Below are positions 1 to 7,889 of a stretch of DNA of 64,000 nucleotides, in pieces; the stretch's first letter is position 1, and the number at the start of each line of letters is the position of its first letter. A model generated the notes under the pieces. The model was given only the letters and a program-made list of their open reading frames with translations. It was not told the DNA's origin and searched no databases. The stretch covers positions 1-64,000 of the forward strand of contig JAHJAA010000091.1 in assembly GCA_018814305.1 (NCBI GenBank), given 5' to 3'. Position numbers and translations under genes: made by a program. This DNA comes from Pseudomonadota bacterium (GTDB lineage: Bacteria; Desulfobacterota; Desulfobulbia; Desulfobulbales; JAGXFP01).

Positions 1-96
1 ATGAAGAGCGTAAAAGCGTTGTTGAATTAGATGAATAACCATCAAAAGTCAACAAATTCAACAACGTCCTGCCCCCGCTCTAGGCACAATTTGTTT

Positions 97-393
97 TTAC
101 ATCAAACGACTGTGCCACTTCTTGGGGTTCTGGGATGTATGGAATATGCTGTAAACGGTCACCTGCTCAAAGGTGCATTCGTAAAAGAATGTGGGAAACC
201 GCCTCACTAACGCCCGCCGAAACTCTTCGTGATCTACCGGGTAGAGATCCGGCGTACGACAAATTCCCTGAATACAAGCATCTAAACAGCTGAGAAACTC
301 TTCCCCCAAACCAGGCCGACGATCTTCGTACCAACAATAAGCCTCATCTACATCCTGTTGCGCTTCTGGTGCGATTATTAGTTTAGCGGCCAT
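97..393 (-). CDS. RelE/ParE-family toxin
   Basis: A 98-residue protein of the RelE/ParE toxin superfamily. The N-terminal pattern (LIIAPEAQQDVDEAYCWYED) is typical of the ParE-like first strand and helix, and the end (TVYSIFHTSQNPKKWHSR) matches the usual terminal strands with a conserved Arg. Family members inhibit gyrase (ParE) or cut mRNA on the ribosome (RelE); which applies here cannot be told. It starts inside the end of the upstream antitoxin gene, an 11-base overlap typical of translational coupling. The antitoxin-first order and the small sizes support a type II toxin-antitoxin module. Family assignment is good; target is unknown. Confidence 0.85.
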   Translation of the reverse strand: MAAKLIIAPEAQQDVDEAYCWYEDRRPGLGEEFLSCLDACIQGICRTPDLYPVDHEEFRRALVRRFPTFFYECTFEQVTVYSIFHTSQNPKKWHSRLM

Positions 394-607
394 AACGGCT
401 TCGGGCCTTGAGTTTTACCTCGTCCCATGAAAGTCCAGAAGCCGGGTTGTTCATTAAGTTAGCCTTTCGTCGAGCCAATTCCTTCTTCTGCCATTCATAA
501 ACTGGAACCTCTGACGGTGTCGCTGCCAGATCATCCCAGAGATCTTCTACCAGTTGAAGCTTCTCTGGTGGACTCAGCTCAAAGACGGAAACAGTATTAG
601 CACTCAT
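383..607 (-). CDS. Antitoxin, addiction-module component family
   Basis: A 74-residue acidic protein of the addiction-module component family (the TIGR02574 type that pairs with ParE/RelE toxins). The visible pattern is LSPPEKLQLVEDLWDDLA near the N-terminus and a C-terminal SWDEVKLKARSRYGR. I placed the start at the ATG at 607, because GGAGGT lies directly upstream of it; a longer frame to 643 has no comparable ribosome site. It is the first gene of a two-gene operon with the overlapping toxin and is expected to neutralise it and repress the operon. Confidence 0.85.
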   Translation of the reverse strand: MSANTVSVFELSPPEKLQLVEDLWDDLAATPSEVPVYEWQKKELARRKANLMNNPASGLSWDEVKLKARSRYGR

Positions 608-1335
608 CGCTACCTCCTCAGAAATGGAAAAAACAAGAACCACAGTGGCCCCTGCCTCAAACTGGCTACTTTTTCTTTATATTTGCCCCTATGTAGGGGG
701 GGAGCAAACGGGAGCAGTCCACGATAAAACCTCCATTAAGGGTAACGGGGGGGCATCCTTAAATAATCAAATAACTTTATTAGGTGACAATTAACTTGGC
801 CGGTTGACGACAAGCCGTCACGGATGAGAATATTGAATATAATAAACGATTAATGAAGACATACAAATATATCTCGTGAGGGGATGGGGACATCTTATAC
901 TCCTCCTGTCAATAGATAGAAAAATATCTTTAAAATCATTAGGTTGAAGGTTTTATGGCTTTCGCGGACGAACCACGCCCCCGTCCTTTTCATAAGGCAT
1001 TGGGGCATCCATTAAAAGGCCCTTGTCAAGAGATAGTCCTTTCCCGTCTTTTGGAAAATCGGCCTAAACTGCCATTCTTTCGATCAAGGATGATTGAGAG
1101 GAAGATGGAGGGGCTTCGGATTTAGATGCATTGATAATAAAAACCCCACAGACCGCATATCGGAGCGATTTGTGGGGTTGAGGGATAGCCATGTAGGGTG
1201 CGTACCACGCACCATTTCTCTGTGGGTGGCGCGGGCTTGACTTGTTGACTTCCTCTTAAATCACTCCAATTTTTACGAAGCCTCTTCTTTTCTGGTACGT
1301 AATGCCGTACGGTATAGGGGGGAGGTGAAAATATT
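608..1335. other. Intergenic region without a recognisable gene
   Basis: No open frame here resembles a known protein. The stretch holds one copy of an 85-bp dispersed repeat (1104-1188) and, just after it, a small perfect inverted repeat GGTGCGT-ACC-ACGCACC at 1197-1213, a palindrome type often scattered in proteobacterial genomes. A ribosome site (GGAGGTG) before 1336 belongs to the next gene. Confidence 0.6.
1104..1188. repeat. Dispersed 85-bp repeat, copy 1
   Basis: This sequence recurs in the same orientation at 4729-4813. The core is a stem CCCCACA (1144-1150) pairing with TGTGGGG (1171-1177), with an inner CCG/CGG pair, followed in both copies by a shared AGGGATAGC tail. The core is nearly identical in the two copies while the left part is more diverged. 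Confidence 0.75.
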
Positions 1336-1578
1336 ATGACAACACTCACGATTTTAGAAGCAAGAGTAAAACTTTATGGGTCAGTTGATACAGTCGCATC
1401 TGAGCATAAGCCGATCATAATAAAAGGCAAAAGAGCCAGTGCCGTATTAGTATCAGAGCATGATTGGGAGGCAATCCAAGAAACCCTTTACCTTACCTCA
1501 ATACCGGGGATGAGGGAATCTATCAAAGAAGGTTTGGTGACTCCTGCTGGAGAATGTTCTGAGGAGTTGGATTGGTGA
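1336..1578 (+). CDS. Phd/YefM-family antitoxin
   Basis: An 80-residue protein with the Phd/YefM layout: an N-terminal DNA-binding half (TTLTILEARVKLYGSVDTVA), a strand region HKPIIIKGKRASAVLVSEHDWEAIQETLYL split across the middle, and an acidic C-terminal tail that would wrap the toxin. A GGAGGTG site lies 8 bases before the ATG. The stop overlaps the start of the downstream toxin. It is expected to neutralise that toxin and autoregulate the operon. Confidence 0.88.
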   Translation: MTTLTILEARVKLYGSVDTVASEHKPIIIKGKRASAVLVSEHDWEAIQETLYLTSIPGMRESIKEGLVTPAGECSEELDW

Positions 1579-1838
1579 GTTGGAGATTCGTCTTCACCGA
1601 AATGGCTCAAAAAGATGCAAAAAAAATTAACCGAGCTGGTTTGAAGTTTAATGCAGAGGAGCTGCTTTCTATCATCAAGGAAAACCCTTTTCAGAATCAA
1701 CCTTCATCCGAAAAACTTATTGGAGATTTAAGTGGGGCCTATTCCCGCAGGATCAACATTCAACACAGGTTGGTATATCAAATTCTTGTAGAAGAAAAGG
1801 TAGTAAAGGTTATTCGTATGTGGACCCATTATGAATAA
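1575..1838 (+). CDS. Txe/YoeB-family mRNA interferase toxin
   Basis: An 87-residue RelE-superfamily protein of the Txe/YoeB type. Family features are the N-terminal WRFVFTEMAQKDAKKINRAG, the central ENPFQNQPSSEKLIGDLSG and the C-terminal YSRRINIQHRLVYQI followed by a terminal RMWTHYE, which keeps the histidine and tyrosine typical of YoeB ends. I prefer the GTG at 1575, which overlaps the antitoxin stop as GTGA; a TTG at 1572 is possible. Relatives cleave mRNA in the ribosomal A site. Pairing with a Phd/YefM protein is the standard arrangement. Confidence 0.9.
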   Translation: MSWRFVFTEMAQKDAKKINRAGLKFNAEELLSIIKENPFQNQPSSEKLIGDLSGAYSRRINIQHRLVYQILVEEKVVKVIRMWTHYE

Positions 1839-2105
1839 ATAAAGGGAAAATGATTTGCGATTTCCCTTCTTTTTTCTACTCCTTTCGGATAGCACATGTG
1901 GTTCGCTGAGCGCACCCTACTGTTGCTGTGGTCCCAGGCCGGGCTGCCAATAGCGCGGCTTGGTTGGTTCAAGAAGGTCTTGCGTCGGTCCGGGATTCAC
2001 TATGTCTTTGTGGCGGAGGCCGGCGTGCATGACTCAGGACTCAAGAAAAGAGTTGTAACCGAACGGCTTATCTTTCATTGATTCGCATAACCAGAGGATA
2101 ATCTT

Positions 2106-2564
2106 ATGTATTATGGTAGAAAAAAAATGAGGGTTTCCTGTCTCATAATCTTTGCGGTGCTGTATTGTGTCCCGCCGGTGGCACTGGCGGGTTCCTTTGC
2201 CGATAACGGGAATGGAACTGTCACCGATAACGATACCGGTCTGGTCTGGCAGCAGCATGATGATGGGACAACCCGGCAATGGGAGGCTGCCATCAGCTAC
2301 TGCAAGGTCTTTTCTCTGGCGGGAGCAGGTGACTGGCGTTTGCCTAATATCAAGGAGCTGCAGGCTATTATTGATGAATTCACTTACTCTCCGGCGATTG
2401 ACCCGGCTTATTTTCCGGGGACAAATTTGTCCGGGTACTGGTCGTCTACGGCCAGCTCCTTCAGTAGCTCTCTCGCGTGGGGCGTCAATTTCAGCAATGG
2501 CTACGTTCACAACTACGATAAGTCCAACAACTACTACGTTCGGTGCGTTCGAGGCGGACAATGA
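2106..2564 (+). CDS. Secreted Lcl C-terminal/DUF1566 protein
   Basis: A 152-residue protein with a signal peptide (about residues 1-29, ending ALAG) and one Lcl C-terminal (DUF1566) domain: DNGNGTVTDNDTGLVWQQ, GDWRLPNIKELQAI and the terminal YVRCVRGGQ are the family signatures. The fold is C-type-lectin-like and probably binds a ligand at the surface or in the periplasm; the function is unknown. A GAGG lies 8 bases before the ATG. The last 45 codons are rich in Asn, Ser, Tyr, His and Asp encoded mainly by AAY, AGC, TAC, CAC and GAT, the pattern expected of a retroelement-diversified variable region. No reverse transcriptase is in the window. Confidence 0.8.
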   Translation: MYYGRKKMRVSCLIIFAVLYCVPPVALAGSFADNGNGTVTDNDTGLVWQQHDDGTTRQWEAAISYCKVFSLAGAGDWRLPNIKELQAIIDEFTYSPAIDPAYFPGTNLSGYWSSTASSFSSSLAWGVNFSNGYVHNYDKSNNYYVRCVRGGQ

Positions 2565-2800
2565 TCTGGTATTTTTGGCCATATCGTACCTCCATTATTA
2601 ACGAATTGGTTTAGCTTTTAATATTTATTGGTACAAATCAAGCAGGGAGATGCGTGACAAAACAGAAAAGCAGAGAAGGAATACGCATCAAGTCCGCTTG
2701 GGTGACCTATCTGCAGAAGCAGATTGATACTTGATCTCACAGGTGTTAGTGTGTACAAGATAAGTGTACTCACTGACGATTCTGTAATTGAGGAGGCCCG

Positions 2801-3034
2801 ATGATTGAGGTAAACGTGAAGGAAGCACGCAGTAATTTCAGCTTGCTTCTGAATAAGGTGGGGCACGGAGAGGAAGTGGTTGTTTTGAGGCATGGCAAAA
2901 AGGTCGCCTGTCTTGTCCCGCCGGAACCATCTGGCCGCCTACCCAGTCTGAAAGCGTTCCGGGAGCAGATTTCGCTTTCCGGGGAATCTTTGGGGCAGAC
3001 AGTCATCAAACAACGAAACGAAGAACGGTTCTGA
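2801..3034 (+). CDS. Phd/YefM-type antitoxin of a VapC toxin
   Basis: A 77-residue protein beginning MIEVNVKEARSNFSLLLNKV, the standard Phd/YefM N-terminus, followed by GEEVVVLRHGKKVACLVP and a longer variable tail (LPSLKAFREQISLSGESLGQ) that would contact the toxin. It is preceded by GAGGAGG. Its stop and the start of the next gene share one base (TGATG). It is expected to bind the PIN-domain toxin and repress the pair. Confidence 0.9.
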   Translation: MIEVNVKEARSNFSLLLNKVGHGEEVVVLRHGKKVACLVPPEPSGRLPSLKAFREQISLSGESLGQTVIKQRNEERF

Positions 3035-3456
3035 TGGTCTACCTGGATACCAGTGTTCTTGCTGCCTACTACTGTCCGGAACCGATGAGCGATCAGGTTG
3101 AGAGTGTTATCCTGGCGGCGGACAGAACGGCAATCAGTTCCCTGAATGAGGTTGAGTTTGTTTCGGCGCTGGCCAGAAAAGTTCAAGAGAAGGAGTTGAC
3201 CAACGAGGTTGCCAACCGGATCTTGAATGAATTTCAGTCCCATGTCGATCACTCACTCTACCATCGGTTCACCATCGAACATCATCACTACCAGAAGGCA
3301 TTTCATTGGATCGCAGGGTTCAATACCCCCTTGCGAACCCTTGATGCTCTCCACCTGGCCCTCGCTGCAACTGAGTCTGCCGAATTGATGACTGCCGACA
3401 AGCAACTGGCCAAAGCGGCTAAATTTTTTGGCGTTAGCGCGGTCCTCATTGGCTGA
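3034..3456 (+). CDS. PIN-domain ribonuclease toxin (VapC family)
   Basis: A 140-residue PIN-domain protein. The acidic metal-binding residues are visible: Asp5 in VYLDTSVLAAYY, the Glu in SSLNEVEFVSAL, the Asp in TLDALHLALA and the Asp in LMTADKQLAKAA. VapC toxins are Mg2+-dependent ribonucleases, often acting on tRNA; this one's substrate is unknown. It is coupled to a Phd-type antitoxin, a pairing also common for VapC. This is the third toxin-antitoxin pair within 3.5 kb. Confidence 0.92.
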   Translation: MVYLDTSVLAAYYCPEPMSDQVESVILAADRTAISSLNEVEFVSALARKVQEKELTNEVANRILNEFQSHVDHSLYHRFTIEHHHYQKAFHWIAGFNTPLRTLDALHLALAATESAELMTADKQLAKAAKFFGVSAVLIG

Positions 3457-3587
3457 AACTAAGGCGAGGAGATGCCCTTAAGATTTTAAGTTTTGTAACC
3501 GCAGAAGAGGGGATATTGTTTAATTGTTAATTTTGGCATGGTCCGTGAGGGATCCATCCACTATTTTCCTTCCACATTCGGGATGAT

Positions 3588-4721
3588 ATGGCTTTTAGAG
3601 TTGTCATAACCTGTCTAGCATTGATCAGTTCTTTCTTTGTTTGTGCCTCTGTTGAAGCAAACCTGATTATTCATTCCCAATCATCGGTAAAAGTTGAATT
3701 GATCGGGTTCGACGCCCTGGTCGATCAGGTTCTTTTTCAGGATGAAATCGCTGCTGATACTATGGTTGAGATCGTGACCTCGTATCGCGGTCTTGCCCTC
3801 CTGGTTTTCACTGGAGGTCAGAGCTATCCGATTCTTCTCGGAGCGAAGTCATTTACCCTCAAGATTGAAAATCCCACGGTCCCCCCGACGTTTATCGACA
3901 GTGGTGAAAACGATTTCTTTTACCGGGTTTTGGCTGGGGCTGATGCTCCCTCGAATGAAAAGTATCAATTCGCCAACCTGATGATCCAGGCGAAAAATCT
4001 GCTGGAATCAACTTCTGCCGTCAAAACCCTTGAGGAACTTGGTGCCAAGAAAAATGAGTTTCACGAGTTTGTCCAAAAGAATTACGTAAATCTTCGATCT
4101 AGTGATATGGTCAGGCGGTTGATTGCCCAGTATTTCATGATGCATGAGTATGTCGATTATCACGTGAAGGGTGCTCCAGCGACCGATATCAAAGTGAAGT
4201 ATCAAAAAGAAGTCCTGGAGGGGGTGGGAAGCTGGTTGAAAACGTTACAACCCAATTTGCCGAGGTATGAAGTGTTGAACTATTGTGTCTCGCTCTATTA
4301 CCAGAGAGGCATGGTTTCTCTGGCGTCCCGAATAATCGATGAGTTCAGCGATGCGGCCTTTTGTCCGGGGAGTGAGCAGAAGTCGTTCCTTTTTCCTGGT
4401 GCGCTGAAAATTACCGATGCGGGCGGAAAAGAGGAAAGAAAACTGGCTGACTTTGCCGGTGAAAAGTTCATTGCCTTTGTCTCGGATGATTGTCCCGTCT
4501 CCATGGTTGAGGCGGTGGTCAAGGCCAGAAGCCTGGCTCATCAGAAAGCAACGATTCCCCTGATTGTGGCCCCACTGCAAAAACTAACTGATACGCATTT
4601 GGCCATGGCCAAAATGATCTCGGGTAGTACCCTTCTGTTTATGAAGGATGAGGAGTGGCGCCAGAAGAATCTGGCAAATCGGCTTAAATTGCCTTTGATC
4701 ATTTCGATCAAAAATAATTGA
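3588..4721 (+). CDS. Secreted protein of unknown function, thioredoxin-like C-terminus
   Basis: A 377-residue protein I do not recognise. It has a signal peptide (hydrophobic residues about 4-24, ending VEAN), so it is probably periplasmic. The N-terminal 100 residues are beta-rich, and the middle is helical. The C-terminal part (about residues 275-377) resembles a peroxiredoxin/TlpA fold: KLADFAGEKFIAFVSDDCPVS aligns with the usual strand before the active site, but only one Cys is present where CxxC would be expected. A redox-inactive thioredoxin-like or a carrier role is possible. It stands alone, with a dispersed repeat just after its stop. Confidence 0.6.
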   Translation: MAFRVVITCLALISSFFVCASVEANLIIHSQSSVKVELIGFDALVDQVLFQDEIAADTMVEIVTSYRGLALLVFTGGQSYPILLGAKSFTLKIENPTVPPTFIDSGENDFFYRVLAGADAPSNEKYQFANLMIQAKNLLESTSAVKTLEELGAKKNEFHEFVQKNYVNLRSSDMVRRLIAQYFMMHEYVDYHVKGAPATDIKVKYQKEVLEGVGSWLKTLQPNLPRYEVLNYCVSLYYQRGMVSLASRIIDEFSDAAFCPGSEQKSFLFPGALKITDAGGKEERKLADFAGEKFIAFVSDDCPVSMVEAVVKARSLAHQKATIPLIVAPLQKLTDTHLAMAKMISGSTLLFMKDEEWRQKNLANRLKLPLIISIKNN

Positions 4722-4728
4722 GAGGATG

Positions 4729-4813
4729 CTGGAGGGGACCTGGATTTTTATATATTGATAAAAAAATCCCCACAGACCGCATACCGGAGCGATTTGTGGG
4801 GTATAGGGATAGC
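4729..4813. repeat. Dispersed 85-bp repeat, copy 2
   Basis: Second copy of the element at 1104-1188, same orientation. The stem CCCCACA (4768-4774) pairs with TGTGGGG (4795-4801). It sits between two convergent genes, where it could also end transcription, although no clear T-run follows on either strand. Confidence 0.75.
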
Positions 4814-4846
4814 AGAAAATCTTGATCCGCATCGAGCGGATTGTAC

Positions 4847-5377
4847 TCACATGCCCATGCCGGCCTTGCCTTTTTGCTCCAGCTTCATCTTCTTCATCTC
4901 CCGCCTTTTCATGCGGATCATCTTGGTGTCCTGGTACATATCCTCGTAGGAGGCCTTGATGGCGGTCTCGAAATCGACAATTTCTCCCCCCTGTTTCCCG
5001 GTAAATTCCTCTGCGGCGGCCCGGTCGGCGAAGGCCCATTTGGCTCGGCCGGTCATGACCCCTTTGGCGGAACCGCCCAGCACCCAGGTTGCCTCTTCGG
5101 CGTCAATGAGTTCCTTTGAGTTATAATCACCGACCTTGATTGCCTGGGGCATTTTATCCATTTGGTTGGCCAGGTCGATGGACGCACAATGAAGGCTGCA
5201 CAGGCCTTTGCTGCTGTTATCATCATAGGTAATCAGCATGCGGCTGTGGGCGAATTTCTGGCGGTCCATCCCGCAGTAGGCGCATGAGGTGTGCTGGGTG
5301 ATATCGACCTGGGCCATGGCATAAGCCACGCCGCCGATGGAACAGAGCAGGGCACATACTAAGAGTATTTTTTTCAT
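4847..5377 (-). CDS. NosL-family protein
   Basis: A 176-residue exported protein of the NosL family. It has a signal peptide (residues 1-20), then the hallmark HTSCAYCGMDRQKFAHSRM with Cys32, Cys35 and Met37, likely copper ligands. Later blocks GLCSLHCASIDLAN and EATWVLGGSAKGVMTGRAKWAF are also typical. NosL proteins deliver Cu(I), classically to nitrous oxide reductase, but stand-alone copies occur widely. No nosZ or other denitrification gene is nearby, so its partner is unknown. The C-terminal tail is rich in Lys and Met (MIRMKRREMKKMKLEQKGKA), an unusual extension that may add metal-binding Met residues. Confidence 0.88.
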   Translation of the reverse strand: MKKILLVCALLCSIGGVAYAMAQVDITQHTSCAYCGMDRQKFAHSRMLITYDDNSSKGLCSLHCASIDLANQMDKMPQAIKVGDYNSKELIDAEEATWVLGGSAKGVMTGRAKWAFADRAAAEEFTGKQGGEIVDFETAIKASYEDMYQDTKMIRMKRREMKKMKLEQKGKAGMGM

Positions 5378-5586
5378 AATTTCTCCTTGGTCGAGTTGAA
5401 TGGTTTTTTGAATTTTATAGATGAAACACCACGTTCACTCCATGATATGGGGAAACAACTGCCAAAAGCAATGGACAAATTGTCGCACCTGGTGCTTTGG
5501 TGTAGTTTTAAGAAAGGTTGCTTTACTCTTGCTTGAGCTGAGCCCATTTACCTCACCGCTCAATTCAGGAGAGTCTTTGGTGGGAT

Positions 5587-6939
5587 TTAGTCACTGACCG
5601 CCCGGACAAAGGTGGGGCAGCTCATCTCCTGCCAACCGGCAAAGTTCATATGGATGGAGACAAACCATCCGGAGGTGTCGGAGCGGTGGTCACAGGACCA
5701 GAACCAGTCTTTTTCGGGATCGGTTACGGCATCACCTTGATCATTGGGGGAGGAGAGGAGCGTTGGTGCCAGGCTGCATAGTTCGTTGACCGTGGGCAGG
5801 CGCCAGTTGGAGTGTCCGCCAAAGTTTGTGCTGTTCAAGGTCTGGACGAAGGTTGTCGCCTCCGGGAGCGAAAGGGGGCGCGGGGATGCAGTTGCTTGCC
5901 AGATGAGCCCTGTGGCTCGGTCGGTAAGGGTGTTTCCCGGATCATTCATGATCAGGTCGGATCGGGGCCGGTGGACCGGCTGGAATCGATCATTAACCTG
6001 AAAGGCTTGCTGGGCATTTATTCCGGAAACCCTCAGCGGGGAACTTCTCAGGAGAGAGGACCTGGAGTTTGGGGGCTTGGCTAGGGCTTCGTTCTGCTTT
6101 TCTCTCTGCTCCCGGGAAGCATTGATTCGCAGGGTGTTGAGTTCCGTGAGCATTGTCGCGGCCTGGGGAAATCTCAGTTCGGGTTGGAGGCTGAGGGCCC
6201 GGGCGAAAAAACTGTCCCAGGGTTGATCATAGACGGGACTGACCATGCTCAGGGCAAAGTTTTTCATTCCGGGCAGTTCTCCGGTGAGCATCCGGTAGAG
6301 CAAGACCCCAACGGAATAGAGATCGGAGCGTTCATCGGCCTGTTCCGGGTGGTTAACCTGCTCCGGCGCTGAATAAAATGGTGAACCGATCCGAGCCCCT
6401 TCCGGCCGAATTGATCGCTCACCTCGGACTTTGGACAGACCGAAGTCGCAGATCTTTACGGTATCTTGGTCGGAAACCAGGATATTATAGGGCTTGATGT
6501 CCCGATGGATGATGCCCTCATGGTGCAGGCAGTCGAGGCCTTGGAGGATCTGGGTCCCGTATTGGATAACTTTTTTGGGGGGGATCAGGCGGGATCGGGC
6601 TTCCACCTGATAGGTTTCCCCGATCATGGTGCCCAGATTACGGCAGAGATAATCCATGGTGTAATACGGGGTCCCCCTTTCATCGTGGGCAAAATCCCAA
6701 ACCCTGACCACATGGGGGCAGCGAGTTTCGGCCATGATTGCAGCCTCAGTCGTGAAGGATTCGGTAATCCTGGGCAGGCCAACCACCTGGATCATCACTT
6801 CCAGGGGGTCGAGGATTTTTAAGGCGACGATCTCCTGGGTATCCGGAGTGACGACCTTGTAAACCGAACCCATTCCTCCCTTGCCGAGTCTGGCCAGGAC
6901 TACATACCGGCCGATCTTGTCGGGGAGTCCTCGTGGCAT
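5587..6939 (-). CDS. Hanks-type Ser/Thr kinase fused to an Lcl/DUF1566 domain
   Basis: A 450-residue cytosolic-looking fusion. Residues about 10-275 are a eukaryote-like kinase with all key motifs: Gly loop LGKGGMGSVYK (18-28), Lys41, catalytic HRDIKPYNIL (Asp147), DFG (Asp165) and SPFYSAPEQ. A linker follows, then an Lcl C-terminal/DUF1566 domain (about 318-450) with TGLIWQATASPRPLS, NWRLPTVNELCSL and the ending FVRAVSD. No membrane segment separates the two, so the lectin-like domain is probably cytoplasmic and may serve as a ligand or substrate sensor. The gene shares one base (TGATG) with the upstream phosphoesterase gene, suggesting an operon. Confidence 0.9.
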   Translation of the reverse strand: MPRGLPDKIGRYVVLARLGKGGMGSVYKVVTPDTQEIVALKILDPLEVMIQVVGLPRITESFTTEAAIMAETRCPHVVRVWDFAHDERGTPYYTMDYLCRNLGTMIGETYQVEARSRLIPPKKVIQYGTQILQGLDCLHHEGIIHRDIKPYNILVSDQDTVKICDFGLSKVRGERSIRPEGARIGSPFYSAPEQVNHPEQADERSDLYSVGVLLYRMLTGELPGMKNFALSMVSPVYDQPWDSFFARALSLQPELRFPQAATMLTELNTLRINASREQREKQNEALAKPPNSRSSLLRSSPLRVSGINAQQAFQVNDRFQPVHRPRSDLIMNDPGNTLTDRATGLIWQATASPRPLSLPEATTFVQTLNSTNFGGHSNWRLPTVNELCSLAPTLLSSPNDQGDAVTDPEKDWFWSCDHRSDTSGWFVSIHMNFAGWQEMSCPTFVRAVSD

Positions 6940-7673
6940 CAGAGCAGGGTCAATCGTTCGGCATTAAAATCTGGATAGTGGCGGTCTCTGAGCTTTTTTT
7001 GGGTTTCCCGGACATCGTAGGGGATGGATTTAAGAAGGATTGTTTCGGCCTCCGTATCCCAGATCAGATATTTAGCATGGATGTCGAGTCCGTCCCGGGG
7101 TTGACCGACACTGCCGGGGTTGATGATGTATCTGGTGTCAGGGGTCAGTTGGAAAAGGCCCGGTTGAAATTCCAGGGGTTGGGCAATTCCTCCCTGATCC
7201 TCATAGAGGGCAAACTCGTGGGTGTGCCCGAAAAAGCAGATTTTCTCAGGGAAGAAGGTGAATAATTTTCCCAAAAGGCGAGGGCTCGGGTCCATGAGGT
7301 AGGCGGTGGGTGAGGTGGGAGGACAGCCATGGACCAGGCGGGCCCCGTGGCTGCAAGCGAACTTCGGTAAAGCGGCAAGTCGATCAAGACTCCTCCGGTC
7401 CAGATCCTCAATATTCATGAGGAGTGATCTTCTGGGGCTTTGATTGAGCCGCTCCAGGTAGCCCGGCTTCACCAGCGCATATTCGTGGTTGCCTAATATC
7501 ATGGTCAGCGTTCGGGAAAACAAAGCCCGGCAGACTTCCTGGGGATCCGGCCCATAACCGATGATATCGCCCAGGGAAAATATATGATCGATTCCCACCC
7601 GGTCCATGTCGGCAAGGACTTCGGTGAGTGCCTGGAAGTTGCTGTGGATGTCGGCGATTACCGCGATCTGCAT
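6939..7673 (-). CDS. Calcineurin-like metallophosphoesterase
   Basis: A 244-residue metallophosphoesterase of the YfcE/DUF2437-like type. The metal-binding motifs occur in order: DIHSN near residue 8, FSLGDIIGYGPDP, GNHEYAL, a histidine in ACSHGARLVHG and FGHTHEF, plus NPGSVGQPRD near the end. Such enzymes are Mn/Fe phosphodiesterases or phosphatases acting on varied substrates. It is the first gene of a two-gene unit with the Ser/Thr kinase, so it might reverse or modulate kinase signalling, but that is inference from position; it is not a PPM-type phosphatase. Confidence 0.92.
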   Translation of the reverse strand: MQIAVIADIHSNFQALTEVLADMDRVGIDHIFSLGDIIGYGPDPQEVCRALFSRTLTMILGNHEYALVKPGYLERLNQSPRRSLLMNIEDLDRRSLDRLAALPKFACSHGARLVHGCPPTSPTAYLMDPSPRLLGKLFTFFPEKICFFGHTHEFALYEDQGGIAQPLEFQPGLFQLTPDTRYIINPGSVGQPRDGLDIHAKYLIWDTEAETILLKSIPYDVRETQKKLRDRHYPDFNAERLTLL

Positions 7674-7889
7674 GGAGTATTACCGATCTTCAAAGTTTGT
7701 CATGGGGTGAAGAGAGTATGCTATCCTGTTTGGTGTCATAGTTCAAGTGGCAGGTCAATCATGATTAACGTTTAAGCCGGGATAGTGGTCGTAAAGAATG
7801 AGATTGCCAAACCAGGGGGAATTGTCTAACATTACTTCATATTTATGGAATGAGATCGGAGTGCCAAAAAATTATTGAAGGGTTTCAGG

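Noticed and set aside
1122-1349. Minus-strand open frame
   Set aside because: It is created by the dispersed repeat; the same peptide (TPQIAP-CGLWGF) arises from the second copy in another place.
1896-2081. 61-codon frame
   Set aside because: No family, no ribosome site, unusual composition; probably chance.
2106-2564. A complete diversity-generating retroelement
   Set aside because: No reverse transcriptase, accessory protein or template repeat is in the window; only the target-like 3' end is seen.
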